Positions 48,638-60,853 of a stretch of DNA of 64,000 nucleotides are shown in pieces. Origin of the DNA: Epiperipatus broadwayi (lineage: Eukaryota; Onychophora; Udeonychophora; Euonychophora; Peripatidae); assembly GCA_028023455.1 (NCBI GenBank), contig JAQFVV010000182.1:1922001-1986000 (forward strand), in the 5' to 3' direction. Each line of letters begins with the position of its first letter. Position 1 is the stretch's first letter. The position numbers and the translations under genes were made by a program. The notes beneath the pieces were generated by a model. The model saw nothing but the letters and a program-made list of their open reading frames with translations, made no database searches and was not told the origin of the DNA.

Positions 48638-51060
48638 TATAAATTAATTTATTTCAAATAATATTTGATATTCATTCATTATATTCCTTTAATTTGCTAC
48701 ATATTTTTTCCAGTAATTTTTTTATTGCTAAAATAGTCACAGCTATGTTGTAGATAACACTTAATATCTAAGCATCAATTTTGTTATGACTTATTTTTAC
48801 TATAAACACTAGATATATGTGGAATTTAAATTAATCAAAAAATTTATCACAAAAACAGTAAATAGTTAATCTCAAAAATAGAAAAATTAAATACAATATT
48901 TAAATTGCAAGTTATATGAACATTATTCTGATAGCATACCTGAGAAATTTAAAATATTATAATGTTTTAGAATGTACAAGTTCATAAGAGTCATCTGATC
49001 TAAAAGATGCTTCTAGTATTGTAATTTATAAAACCAAAATAGAAAAGAATACAGTAATCATCATGGATCATCACTGCTATGCACTACTGCAGACATAGTT
49101 TACAAGAATTTCATTATATTATTTCCAATAATAAATAAATGGTTTTAGAGAATCAAAAAGCACTATAGACATAGTATTTGCTCTCAGGTAAATGCAAAGA
49201 AAAGTATCGTAAGCAAACTTAGTTGGGCATTTGATTTCAATTAAATGAGAAAATTTGTGGCAATGATTATAAATACCTGATTATTCATAAAAATGTATTG
49301 ATATTATTATGCATAATGATAGAAGAAAAATTACTTCTTGCAGTAAAAAATCTGAGAAATACGAAAAAAAATTATGTGTAACAGGGATTTGTAACTCCAA
49401 CTTTGGTTTCCATTTTTATGACAGTAGTTTTTAATTATAATTATAGAAAGCTTTATAAATTGAGCATTGAGATTTGATCATGTTTGGTGATTAAATTTGA
49501 AATGATTAAAAGAAAAAGCAAGATCATCATCTTCTTGACTCCTAGATTTAAAATATGCTGATGATTGCATTATTGACAAAAGTTGGTTTTGACAGAATAT
49601 TATTATCATCATAATAATAATTGTCAACATCTATAAAATTCATTAAATAAAATTATCAGTCAAAAATGAAATAAGCATTCATTTATTTTTAAAAAAAAGT
49701 TCTGGGAAGCCTATGACAAAATAAATACAGAATGTTTTATTTTAATAGAAACCATAAAAAATGAAAGTATGGACAACCAAATAAGAAAAGCAAGTTAAGA
49801 TATTTAAAATGAGACTATAAGGGAACACAGAAAATATAAAACAAATAAGATTAAAAATAATGGTAAAATGAAAAATCTCAAAGATAATTTAAAAAAAAAA
49901 AAGATTTCATAGACATAAAAAATGTTTATACGATACTGTGATTTGCAAAAAAAAAAGATATTAGATAGCACTATAAAATAGATGCATGTATTAATTAAAA
50001 AGAAAGTAAAAGACGAAATAAAAATATGTATTCTGAAAATATAATTAGAATATAAATATCTAAATTCTCCCTATATATAAATCACATATATACTTAATTA
50101 TATAACTATGTTTAGCAATAAAAAAACAATTTATTACAAATTATTTTAAAATGAGAGTTAGTCATTTGTCATGTTATACAGTCTCAGCATATTATATATG
50201 TCATACATGCAACCACATGCAATATCTCTAAATGATCTTTAATAGAGAGAGCTGTCATTTAATTGCATGCAAATGTATTAAAAATTCATGAATATCATGT
50301 AGTTACTTTTTTAAAAAAAAATTCATTTCTGATATTAATATTTTATATGTAATTATCATTTCTGATATTAATATTTTATATGTAATTATCATCACTTTTA
50401 AGCACTCATAACTCTGACACCAGTGCTTCTAAAGATTTACAATGTAGCTTTAAAATAAGATACTACAACCAATAGAATTAAGAGAATGATAGACAATAAA
50501 GGTCAAACTATCATTACTTGTGATAAAGTATTATAACTTGATAATAGTTCATTTGTTTCCCACTATTAGAAAATAGTGAAAAGTATACAACAAACTTTAA
50601 ATAGTCCTCTACATAGCAAAGGCTTCTCTTAGCTCACTAAAGAATAACAAGGTGAGTGGTATTTGCTGTTTTATCCTCAAATTAAGAATAGATATTCATT
50701 TAAATATTAATAAATAGTTAGCTAGATAGATTTCAATGTCCATTTCGAAATCTATAACTGCTAATAGATCATTAACACAATCCTCTTGGCATTTATTTAA
50801 TTTTAATGGCTATTAATATTTTATAAAAAAGACTGAAATGTAAAAGAATTATTTCTATTTTGAGTCAATATATGACTCTCTTATCTTTCAATTTCATATT
50901 TTATACATCCAAATAATGGCCATCAAAAATGAATAATGTATAGAAAGTAGTGATCTAATTAAAATAAGTGTAATAATTTAAAAAAATCTTCTGTCATTTT
51001 TTTTTTAAACTTTTAATTATTTTTGCTTGATATTATTACATATTATATGCATTGACAGTA
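48638..51060. other. A+T-rich non-coding stretch
   Basis: Includes an exact 33-bp tandem duplication at 50324-50389 (unit beginning CATTTCTGATATTAATATT). No gene is supportable. Confidence 0.55.
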
Positions 51061-52090
51061 TACTCCAATGCAGCTCGATATGTCACATGTCAATAGCAAT
51101 AGTTATATATATATAGTGAACTGGATTGGAGAAAATCGCTCTGATTATTAAATCTCGATTTTAACTCAGGTTACACTTTTCACGATGACAACAGACTGAC
51201 CCTTCAAGCACAGAAGTAGAATACCACAGATAAATGAAACATCAACGGTACCTATAACCAGATCGAGGCTTTACAAAGTATAATCTACGATCACATTTCC
51301 AGGCTATAGCACTTCTCGACTGCTAAATTCAAACCCCTGCCATCCAAAGCACTATTTGTTTTGAGGATTAACCTCTGGCACTAGCTAACTACAGGTTCTA
51401 TAGTCAGCATGCTCCGGAAGACAGGTACACAGTCCAGCGCTTGACATATCCCAAGCTAGCTTCTTTTCTTCAACTGTGAAAGGGGGGTCTTTAGCACACT
51501 TGCCCAACACTTATAATTATTTTATAATTAACCTACTGATGCAGTTCTAAGAGAGAGAATCGATCAACAACAATTGAGCAAACAAATATTTATTTTTATA
51601 CACACACATAATTATTACACAAAAAATTTGCATAGGCAATATTAAAGATTACATTGGCTGTAACTATGAGAGTTCATTAAAGTTACTTTCATTCACATAT
51701 GTGTAGATATTTATAATGGGAGAAAAAGAATTATATTTAGCTAGGATTTTGAATAGCATGCCACACTTTCATGGATTCAGTTCCTTGCTTGTTTCCTTAC
51801 TTGTCGACTACCAACTAGTTGGCCTTTGATTTCCATCGATGCTTTGGCTTATTATAGATTCTTCAAGTTCATAATGAAAGAAAGAGATTATTGGCAGTTT
51901 ACAGATCATGAGGCAAGCATTGATTCCAGGTGGAGAACATTTGATGGTACTGAGAACTTGGGATTGAAAGCTAGCTGAACATTTCTGTTTTCTTCAGCAC
52001 TGCATGTTGCTAGATTGGTCTTCAATGAAGATAAGTCAATGAACACTGGAAATGTAGACAGCTTTTCTGACTGTCTTCTCTTCTTTATTT
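51060..52090. other. GC-richer island, unclassified (solo LTR or SINE candidate)
   Basis: This kilobase is clearly less A+T-rich than its flanks and looks like transposon sequence, but no frame is coding. On the minus strand, GGTTTGAATTT (plus about 51326-51336) resembles a tRNA-type B box, and GTTAGCTAGTGCCAG upstream loosely resembles an A box, so a tRNA-derived SINE is possible. A TATA-like stretch with poly-pyrimidine context near 51580-51600 could instead mark a solo LTR. I could not find repeated ends or a target duplication. Confidence 0.35.
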
Positions 52091-54390
52091 TTTTTTGAAT
52101 AGTAATACAGCAGAGTGTTGTTAATAATAATCTGTCTGAATAATGACTTGACTACATCTCAATAACAATCAGATTGGGAATTATATATATTTCTTGTCTC
52201 TTTTGTCTTTTATATTTCTCACTCTCATTGTTTTCTCTTTATCATCTTCAGATCAAGTTTAATTAATTTTACATTTCTTAGCTTAACCTTCCTTCCACAT
52301 TTGTCTATTGTCTCATTAGGATTTTTACATTCTTTGATTATCTAATCTCATTTCCAGATTAATCTACTTTTCTTGATAAGTTCCTTTTTTCTTTAATTAG
52401 TTCAACTGGGAGTTATCTTTACTTTTATCAGCCAAGTAATCTTTAATGAATTTTATTTTTTAAAAGTTTTCTTTTTTTACAAATTATATTTTTAGTCTGA
52501 TTTCATTTTTATATTTATTCTTTATTATTTTCCTTTTTTTTTTCACCCATACATTTTTTTTTTAATTTATAAAAAAGGAAGAGCTAGTTTTAACTATTAC
52601 TGAGAATTATTCCCCACCCCCTAACTCGCTCTTTAATACTAAAATTTTCTTTTATTTTTTTAAAAGAAAAAAGTGATGCAATACTTTCATTTTTGCAAAT
52701 TTGCATTTCTTAGAAGTCTCGGGTTAGCAGGTTCGCTTCCTGGCCGATGCTATGACACAAGGGGAAAAAAACTCTTTAGAAACATATAATTTTCCTTCTA
52801 TTTTACTATTCTCACCTTTTTTAAAAATCAATTTGATCATTTATTTTTAAATGATTATATATGTAATGCAGAATATGTGTTTTTTTAACATATATTCACC
52901 TATGGTATATACATATAACTAAAGAGAACATATTGATATTCTTTTGCTATTGTAAATATATTCATACAATTAATACCTGCAAAAGTATTAACAAATTATA
53001 ACAACTCAGAAAAAAAATTTGATGAAGTCAATATAAATTTTAAAATTTATAAATATATAGTTAGAAATAAATTTATTTTGGAAAACATTGAAAATTTTTA
53101 TTAAACTTCAAATACTATTAATAACAACAAATATTATCTGTGATGAAAAATAAAGACATGCATGTAATACATTACTTACTCCGACATAAAGCTGGATAGA
53201 CAATTAATGGAGAAAATGGCAAATTTATAAAATTGCAGAACAAAATATCCTTCTAAAAAATCAATGAAGAAAACAAAACTCACCACAGCAGTCAAATGCT
53301 CCGATAATATGAATGAATTTTCCTTTTTATTTATTTATTGCCTTCTAAAAATAACTAAATACATTTTCAATCTGGATAAAAAATCTAACCTGACTTGGAG
53401 AACCTCATTTACTTGAAAAAATTTCTGTTTTATACAGAATCAATATAATTCATGGTCATAATATATTAACCACTGCACAATAAGCTCTTAAGAACAAATT
53501 TGTGTAATTTAAAATATACATATTTATGCAAGTACATATTTACATTTATAATATAAAATGTTGAAAAAAATTACATATTAAAACCTGTATTATAAAATGG
53601 ATGACATCTAAATATATAACTATGTCAATTTATGTAAATAAATAGTATGTTGGCAGAAATTATTCAATAAGAACTTGTAATGAATTTAGAAAACTGTATA
53701 GATGCCTACAGTATTTGATATACTACCAAAATCTTCAATAACCAAAAGTTTAAAAAAAGGTTTAATATACTAATAGTAATTCTTTTAGAAATAATTATTT
53801 ATTTTACTAATTAACAAGTTATTAGTTTGTTTTGTATAGATTATAGTTGATTTTGATAAGTCATAAAATATTTAATCTTTTCACTATCCATATGATAAGT
53901 TAATATTATAAATTTGTGCACTCATATGATTTTCATTATTCAATGTTATCTAATTTTCTGACATTTTATCAATTTTGGGGTAATTTAATTATTTTTATTG
54001 CTCAAGAGATCATATGATATTTAAGCACAAAAGTGACAGATTAAGCTATGATCTGTCTAGTATTCTACTATTGCAATATTTATATTAATGACTGTCAAAC
54101 AAAAAAAAATTATATGTTGTTTTTTAAATCATTTTGTTATGTCTGCAGTGATTTATATTTATACAGGTTTAGGAATACTAGATATAAAAATCAATTTATT
54201 TGAATAAATATAATTACTTCTATAATTTGATATGCCAACATTGAAAAAAGGAGAGTTTCTTAGCTCTCTTTTCATATAAAAGCTATATCAACAATGTAAT
54301 CACAAGTAAAAATAATTTCAACTTTTATAAAAACGCTATGTAAATATATGTCAGCTATTGAAATTACAAAAGATTTCTACAGAGATTTTA
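52091..54390. other. A+T-rich non-coding stretch
   Basis: Strongly T-rich between 52080 and 52680. Around 52715-52740 a short less A+T-rich patch includes GGTTCGCTTCC, which resembles a tRNA B box but lacks a foldable cloverleaf. No gene is supportable. Confidence 0.5.
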
Positions 54391-55520
54391 CCTTTTAATG
54401 AAAATTTTCATTTCACTTAATTTTGTTGAATGAATGAGTCTGGTTGTTGGGAGGCCCCCAGGGGTCTAAATCCTAGTTCTTTTGAGGGAGGGGGCTGGGA
54501 TGAGGGTGCTGTGGTGATTGTTACCAACGTTGGTTTTTCTCATTCACAAGATAGGAAAAATAACATTATTTATGGCGATTTTGTAAAATTATCATCATGA
54601 ATGATTTTATTCATGTATTATTGCAAAATAAATTGCAGTTTGGCCTCATGATTCTAATTGCAAGTGATTCACCTTATTTAATTTTATTACTTCCAATGTT
54701 TTAATTAATATAGCTGGCCTTTTGCTGTTCACGTGATTTTCATGATGGATTAAAATGGTTTTCAGCAGGGACATTTTGAAGCTTGGATTTTTTTCCTTGT
54801 TCTCCATTGTTTTTCCATAATTTTTCCAAAGTATTTGGAATTGCTCTCTTGTGAAGATATTCTAGGCCATTTGGAAAAACTGAACAGTAGATTGATTTAG
54901 TACGTATTTTATGTTATCTCCCAAAGTGTTTTCCTATTTCTCAACTTATCTACCGCAAATTGGATTTCTCAATATTGTACTCCTAAAACACTATTCATAT
55001 TTGAATTCTAGACTTTACAAATAATTCCTAATTGTACCTTTTAATTAAAATTTTCATTACACTCAATTTTGCTGATTGAATGAGAGTCTAATTCCTAATT
55101 GTACCTTTTAATTAAAATTTTTCATTATACTCAATTTTGCTGATTGAATGAGTCTGGTCGTTGGGAGGGACCCGAGGCCTAAATCCTGGTTCTTTTGAAG
55201 GGGAGGATTTGGATGAGAGTGCTGTGGGGATCATTACCAACGTTGATTTTCTCATTCACAAAGAAGAAAAAAAACTCTATTCACAGTGGTTTTTTAGCAT
55301 TATTGTTATAAACGATTTTATCCAAGTTAAGTAAGCTGCAGTTTAGACTAATGATTTTAATTGCAAGTGATTCACCCTACTTAAATTTATTATTTCTAAT
55401 GTTATCTCCTAGTATTTTCCTATTCTCAATTTATCCATCGCAAATTGGATTTCTCAATACTGTACTTCTAAAATGCTACTCATATTTAAACTCTAGACTT
55501 TACAAATAATTCCTAATTGT
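54391..55520. repeat. large diverged tandem duplication
   Basis: Copy 1 (54391 to about 55035) and copy 2 (about 55102-55520) share GAGTCTGGTTGTTGGGAGG, TTACCAACGTTGGTTTTTCT, AATTGCAAGTGATTCACC and TTTACAAATAATTCCTAATTG in the same order. Copy 2 lacks about 200 bp from the middle of copy 1 (near 54700-54925). A 60-bp partial unit sits between them (55036-55095). It is non-coding. It could be the remains of tandem LTRs or of an unequal exchange. Confidence 0.85.
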
Positions 55521-55735
55521 AACATTCATTTGTCTTTAATAGTTAATCTTCTCGTGGATTAATGTTTTGAGTTTCCACAGGTTGATCAATTTCTGGAAAT
55601 GCTATGGACAAAAAAATTCAATGTGTCATTTCAAATTTCCATATTACACTATGTAAATCAAATTTTACCTTGTAAAACATTTTATACTCAATAAAGTTTC
55701 TCTTTTCTAAAAAAAAAAAAAACATTGAAAGTTTT
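55521..55735 (+). other. polyadenylated-transcript-like 3' end
   Basis: An AATAAA hexamer near 55691 is followed about 15 bases later by a run of thirteen or more A (about 55711-55724), the layout of a retroposed mRNA or LINE 3' end. The sequence just upstream is not recognisable as coding. Confidence 0.35.
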
Positions 55736-56073
55736 TTTTAACAAAATAATAATGATTATTTTGTAAATGAGGAATAAATATTATATTTTAAAAAACTATT
55801 ATAATAATTTCTTTGGATAATAAGCATATGTAAGTAAATGATCCTACCTATCTTTCAAGCTGCATTTTTAAGTGACTATATTTTTACTTCCAAGTAAACT
55901 TAATATGGAAATAGAGCTTTTGGATATGTCCATAAATATATTTTATATAAAACAAATTCAATTTACATTCTTAGATTGTGGAGCATGTCTGTGAATATTT
56001 ATAAGCATATAAGTTGTACATTATTTATTTAAAGCTTCAATGAAAGACAATACAGTGATCGTATATTAGATAT
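55736..56073. other. A+T-rich non-coding stretch
   Basis: Nothing supportable is seen. Confidence 0.5.
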
Positions 56074-56408
56074 TGTAATATGTTGAACTATTTCCATCAT
56101 CTATCATTAAATGTTGAATGTATAGAAAAATTTTAAACTTTATTTAAACTTTTCAAATACAAAAACAACTTGTTAATAATAACACACAAATAAACAACAC
56201 ATGTTAGTAATTACACAATGTTTTGAGTAGTATTATTCTTCACTCGCCTTCAGGTATTGCTGACCTGATCAGTGACAATATTAGCATCGGGGTCAAACTT
56301 ACACCTTTAGATCTTTGACTATCGAATCTTAAGGCTTTCCAAAGCCATACTGCACTTTGAGGAATTCTAACTTCTACAAAGTCTAAACTGGAAATGCTGA
56401 AAAACAAA

Positions 56409-56600
56409 AACTGCATCTAAGAAATACCATATGAATGTGGAAAGAAGTATATTGGTGATACCTATCATTCGGTTGAACAGGGATTGAAAGAATACAAACT
56501 AATGCTTAGTAAACAAAAACAGATGTGTTTACTGTAGCAGATCCTGTGTATACTAATGAATATATGTTCAATTGGAAAAATATTGAATAGAAAAGATGCA
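56409..56600 (+). pseudogene. GIY-YIG endonuclease fragment (Penelope-like)
   Basis: Frame from 56421 reads EIPYECGKKYIGDT, then SVEQGLKEYKL, closely following the Penelope-like pattern (YxIPCxCGKxYIGET...RLxEHK). The GIY-like part corresponds to the start and YIG is present. After a stop, a second frame reads DPVYTNEYMFNWKNIE, matching the downstream H-x-I-xW region. A stop precedes the first motif. In intact elements this domain nicks target DNA for RNA-primed insertion. Confidence 0.7.
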
Positions 56601-56764
56601 ATAAATAATGGCAAATAATCCTATAAGACAACCCAGTGAGGCAATACATAATGTATAGAAGCCAAAAGTCAAGAATCTAAAAGTATATGTTTGACTCCTA
56701 TGCTAATATCATCACTAGTCAGGCCAGCAACACCCGAAGAAGAGTGAAAAATACTACTCAAAAT

Positions 56765-58421
56765 CCAGGATCAGATTCTGTCGCAAATATCTAGCTTTCA
56801 GTTTGCAAAAAAAGGGCCTCTACGTTGGAAGCAATCAGCCTCTTCAAATTAATTGTAGAACATACCAGGAGGTATAGGTAAGCTAAACCCATTGTTGTTC
56901 CAGGACATTGTGGGGGTGCTTGACTCTGTCAAGATTCCCCACCTAGTTCAGCTGCTTAATAATCTAAACATTCACCCCAGGATAATTAATATCATCTCCA
57001 ATCTGCTGTCTAATAGGGAAATCTTAATATCATTAAATGGTAAATTATCATAATCATTCATTCCTATGAAATCTATCCCTCAGGGTTCGCCTTTGAGTGC
57101 CCTCATTCTTATTGTGTGTAAATTCGTTCCTAAAATCCATTGAACAGAATCTTCCTGGAGTTTTCATTCCCAGAATTAATAAGTATATACATCTCATTGC
57201 AGATCACCTCAGAAGTATCTTCCTGGGCTCATGAAGCTAATGTCTAAATTTTCAAATAAATCAGGGCTAAGTTTCAACTTAAAAAAATTGGCGGCATGGA
57301 GGCTATCCTTGGGGGGCAACATCCCCTCCTCCTTCTCAGTCAGGCGCCCAAAGTTTCTTGGCCTTTTTTAAACCTCTCCTGCTAGCAATGAGGAGAGAGG
57401 TCCAAAATTTTATTACCACAGCTGCTAACAAGATTATTAATTCATTACAGATAGTGTATACTTCCATTTATGCCAAGACGGCTCTCTTGAACATGATTGT
57501 TGTTCCTCAGAATTAAATACTTCATACCGTTTGTTAAATTCACTAGAAAATTCATTCCAGCATCAATTCCATTTGTACTAAACTCCTTGGGGGGGGGGGG
57601 CAAGACTGTAGCGATCAGCCAAGGTGGGGCTGCACTCGCTGAAGGTGTTTCGGCTATAGCGTGCCTTCAATCTGTTTTCCAGACTGAATATAATTCATCA
57701 TGAATTTTATCCAATTGATGTGATTCCCGCAGACACCCCACCTCCTAGTCCGAACTGTTGGCTCGCTGAATTGTTATCCGAAATCAAAAAAATGAATCTA
57801 ATCCCCAATCCATTGAAGTTGGCAAAAATTCGCTACTGGAAGGCTTATTATCTCATTCATGAAACAATCATACCTATTAATTCAACTCTCACCATAACAA
57901 TCTCTAATTTCTTAAAGATTTAGATGGTGGGGCCTGGAGCCGAAATATTTCAACTTCTTGATAAAGATAAATCTTAATGCTCTTCCCACAGGTAGTTTTT
58001 TAACCAAGAATAGAGGATATACATCGATTGATGACATGTGTGATTTATGTCGAAGGGATGAAGAGACTATTGAATACATGTGTCAGATGTGATAAATTGA
58101 AAACCTGTAGAATCTTAATTGACTCAATCTATAAAAAGAAAAGTAGTGATGTCCAAGTTAGTTCAAAGTATAAAAGCAGAAGTTTTTGCTGAAATTAGGA
58201 GTGTGACTTTTGGTGCAAGATATCTCCCTTTTTTTTGGGGGGGGGGGGTAATAAAATTTATTAGGGGACGACGACTTGTAAACTTATTTGAACAATGCTA
58301 TAATTTTTTTATAATTGATAATACACTTGTTAGACCTGTCATGCCATTGTAACACTGAAAAAATCATTGAAAAATTCATGTAACCTATTTTAGTACAATA
58401 AAGTATATTATTGGGGTGAAA
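56765..58421 (+). mobile_element. 5'-truncated LINE (copy C) inserted in the Penelope-like element
   Basis: Flanked by the identical 18-mer AAAAATACTACTCAAAAT at 56747-56764 and 58422-58439, which splits the right arm of the Penelope-like element. Its coding order matches copy A: RT region, G-run, a linker with PPPSP, and a zinc knuckle. The 3' end carries AATAAA (about 58399) and an A-run merging with the target duplication. It is more decayed than copy A. Confidence 0.85.
56790..58095 (+). pseudogene. LINE reverse transcriptase and zinc knuckle, heavily broken
   Basis: Broken frames encode FQFAKKGP (about 56800), NNLNIHPRIINIISNLLSNREILISLNGKLS-type text (about 56960-57045) and PQGSPLSALI (about 57078-57107). 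A YIDD-equivalent region is disrupted near 57190. After a run of twelve G at 57589-57600 come PPPSPNCWLAEL (57733 onward) and, in another frame, FLIKINLNALPTGSF and CDLCRRDEETIEYMC (about 57950-58085). The order and motifs match copy A at 4745-6687. Frames at 57497-57703 and 58119-58352 are partial or out of phase. Confidence 0.7.
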
Positions 58422-58582
58422 AAAAATACTACTCAAAATGTTGTGTAATTATTAACTTGTGTTGCCTATCTGTGTGTTATTACTAACAAGTTGTTTGTAT
58501 TTGAAAAGTTTAAATAGTCTAAAATTTTCTACACATTCAACATTTAGTGATAAATGATGGTAATAGTCTGACATATTATCAC

Positions 58583-60581
58583 ATGAACAGTATAAAGATT
58601 GTTATGCATAAATTGAGTTGTAATCTTAATATAGTTTTATGAATAATGTGTGTATATTAAATTCTCTGCTTGAAGGCAAGTTAGAGTAACTAAATATTAT
58701 GGTACTACGATTAAGTGATAACATTTAATTACTAATTGTAGTAGTTGGCCATTGATAGATATCTTTTAACATAGTTTATTCTAGCATCTCAAATACAAAG
58801 CTGCAAAAATAAGTCCTTTTACTCATTAAGACATTTAAAATTTTATTAGTTATATTGCTTGGTATTAATCTTACTTTATAAAAATATCAGATTGTGGTAA
58901 ATGAGGTAACTCTATAAAAAGAAGTAAAAGTTAAAGTTAGACATATTCATTATTTTCTTCATAAAGAAAATTACACTGAATGTGTTAATGGTAGTGCTTA
59001 ATTTAACAGCAATTTTGGCAGGAAATGGAGCACCTTACATTAAGATGCATAGGATTTGATAAAAATAATAATAATAATACAAAATTTGAAAATCCAAAAA
59101 CTCTTTCATACATATATATAAAAATCATGTCAGACTAAACATATATATTCAAAAATAAAGTATATCCAGGCAAGATAAGATGTGTGGTAATCTTAATAAA
59201 TTTAAAAATTAATGGGAAAATGATCCAATTTTGGATGGGAAAAAAGGAACTATTTATTTATTAAATTATATATATATTGGAATAGATTTAAGGAAAAGAC
59301 TATTTATATGTGACACAAAAAAATATATACAATAAAAATATATGAATAAAGAATTCACACAAAATGAAAATAGAGAAAGTGAGATAGTACAAAGCAACTT
59401 AAAATCGTAAAAAAAATATTGAAAAAAGAGAGAAAAAAAAATTATGAAGGAAATAAATTATTGACTAGATCGAAAAATTAAAGAATTACAATGAAATCTC
59501 TTCTAAATGTATTTGTGATAATGAATGAAAAAAGAAAAAGTGAAGTCAGACAAATTTATATAGGAATTTCATTTTTCTTAAGTTATTGTTGACGATATAA
59601 ATTAACGCTAAAAATATGATTTACATTCAGTGAACTATAGAGAAAAATAGTGAGTAACCTCTTTCTTCATAGTTATTGATGTAATCATTGATCATTACAA
59701 AATGCACTGATATATACCGAGTTCATTTTCAGAATAGCAATCTTCGAGTTTATAATTATAACATTAAAATAGGTGTAAAGTATTTTTACGTTTGCATTTT
59801 TATTTTATATATTTAAGTTGAATTTTTCATTAGCATTATAAATGTATAAAATAATAAACAATGAAAGTTAGTTGCGGGAAAGCTAAATAAAATACGGCTT
59901 TAAATAAAATAATTATGCACTTATTATTTTTTTTATTCTAATATATAAACAAAAAGGGCTTTAAAAACATATGGTTACCACAACTAAACAACATTTGAAG
60001 ACGAAAAAAACTCAAAGGAAAGAAAATGATATTGTCAATTCATTTTTTTTTTTTTTTAACAGTAAAATACTTCCGTTTCGTTTACTGTATTAAACAATGG
60101 GCTAATAAAAAAATATTTTATATTACATTTTTATTATTTAATTAATTGAATATGTAAACAGAAAAATCCGTTTTTAATTAACATTTATAGTTTTAATGGC
60201 TATTTTTTTTTCACTCTCCCTCATAAAAAAAATATTACTATTATTTTTGTATGAGAGAAAAATATTATGAAAAGTATTTTTACACACAATAAACTTTTAA
60301 TTATTACGCAACAAGATTTTTTTTTTAAAAAAAAAAAACTTCATGTGAGTAAGCACACAAGTTTAATTTAACTCAGAAACAACTAAATCATTAGAGCGAA
60401 AACAAGCTAACAATTAAAAGGGAAAGAATCTAGAAAATAAATAAAATAAACGTATTTAGTTAAGCATTATACTATATAAGAAAATAAGTATAAAACAGAA
60501 AATATTTTGATTCTGAATAAAGATATATAGAGAACAATGTCATTAACGCAATTCATGTTTAACATAGATGACACTTTTAAA
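58583..60581. other. A+T-rich stretch, probable first intron of the SLAIN-like gene
   Basis: No feature beyond homopolymers and TA repeats is seen. By position it lies just downstream of the minus-strand donor at 60582-60587, so it should be intronic if that exon is used. Confidence 0.5.
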
Positions 60582-60587
60582 ACTTAC
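60582..60587 (-). other. splice donor of the SLAIN-like exon
   Basis: Minus-strand sequence TTG|GTAAGTTTT matches the eukaryotic donor consensus. The intron would be phase 2, splitting the final Trp codon (TG|G). Reading through would meet a stop immediately. Confidence 0.65.
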
Positions 60588-60853
60588 CAACAATCTTCTT
60601 CTGAAAAATCCAGAGCTTCAACATCTATAATATCTACGTCATCCAAAATGCTATTATTTGTTTTTAAATCATTTTTACAGTCTTCAGATTTTACAACCTT
60701 AACGTCGGTAGTTCCATTTGATTGGGGCACATTTTCCTTGGCATTATTGTGCTTACTCCGTAATTGTTCGTTTTGCCTTTCCAATTTTCTTACTAAATCC
60801 TGGAGTTTCTTAACTTCTTCTCTTGGATCTATAATAGAATTTACCCCATCCAT
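60588..60853 (-). CDS. SLAIN motif-containing protein, first coding exon
   Basis: On the minus strand the frame from ATG at 60853 gives 88 codons plus two bases and ends at a consensus donor GTAAGT (60582-60587). The N-terminus MDGVNSIIDPREEVKKLQDL continues as a charged heptad-like coiled coil, VRKLERQNEQLR. The exon ends with an acidic stretch leading to SEEDCW. Human SLAIN2 has the same plan: a short start, a KLxELVxKLExQNEQLR coiled coil and an acidic run ending in W before the next segment. SLAIN proteins track microtubule plus ends with EB, CLIP and ch-TOG proteins. An ATG nine codons upstream (60880) is in frame but lies at an A/T-run, and I prefer the internal one by homology. I found no downstream exon in the window, so intron 1 may exceed 60 kb. 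The alternative is an unrelated coiled-coil exon. Confidence 0.72.

Larger units (their letters stand above)
56074..58582 (+). mobile_element. Penelope-like element remnant, interrupted by a LINE
   Basis: An inverted repeat of about 200 bp flanks it. The left arm is 56074 to about 56282. The right arm is 56703-56764 and, after the LINE, 58440-58582. Matching blocks include GTTGAATGTATAGAAAA, TTACACAATGTTTTGAGTAG and TTGCTGACCTGATCAG-like text. Between the arms is a GIY-YIG nuclease fragment, the C-terminal domain of Penelope-like reverse transcriptases. The upstream RT is not visible. Each arm centre carries a decayed hammerhead-like core, for example CCGAAGA at 56734-56740, with GAGT/ACTC stem pairing and GAAAC changed to AAAAT. 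Confidence 0.7.

Noticed and set aside
52710-52745. tRNA-like B-box text
   Set aside because: No acceptor, D or anticodon stems can be drawn around it.
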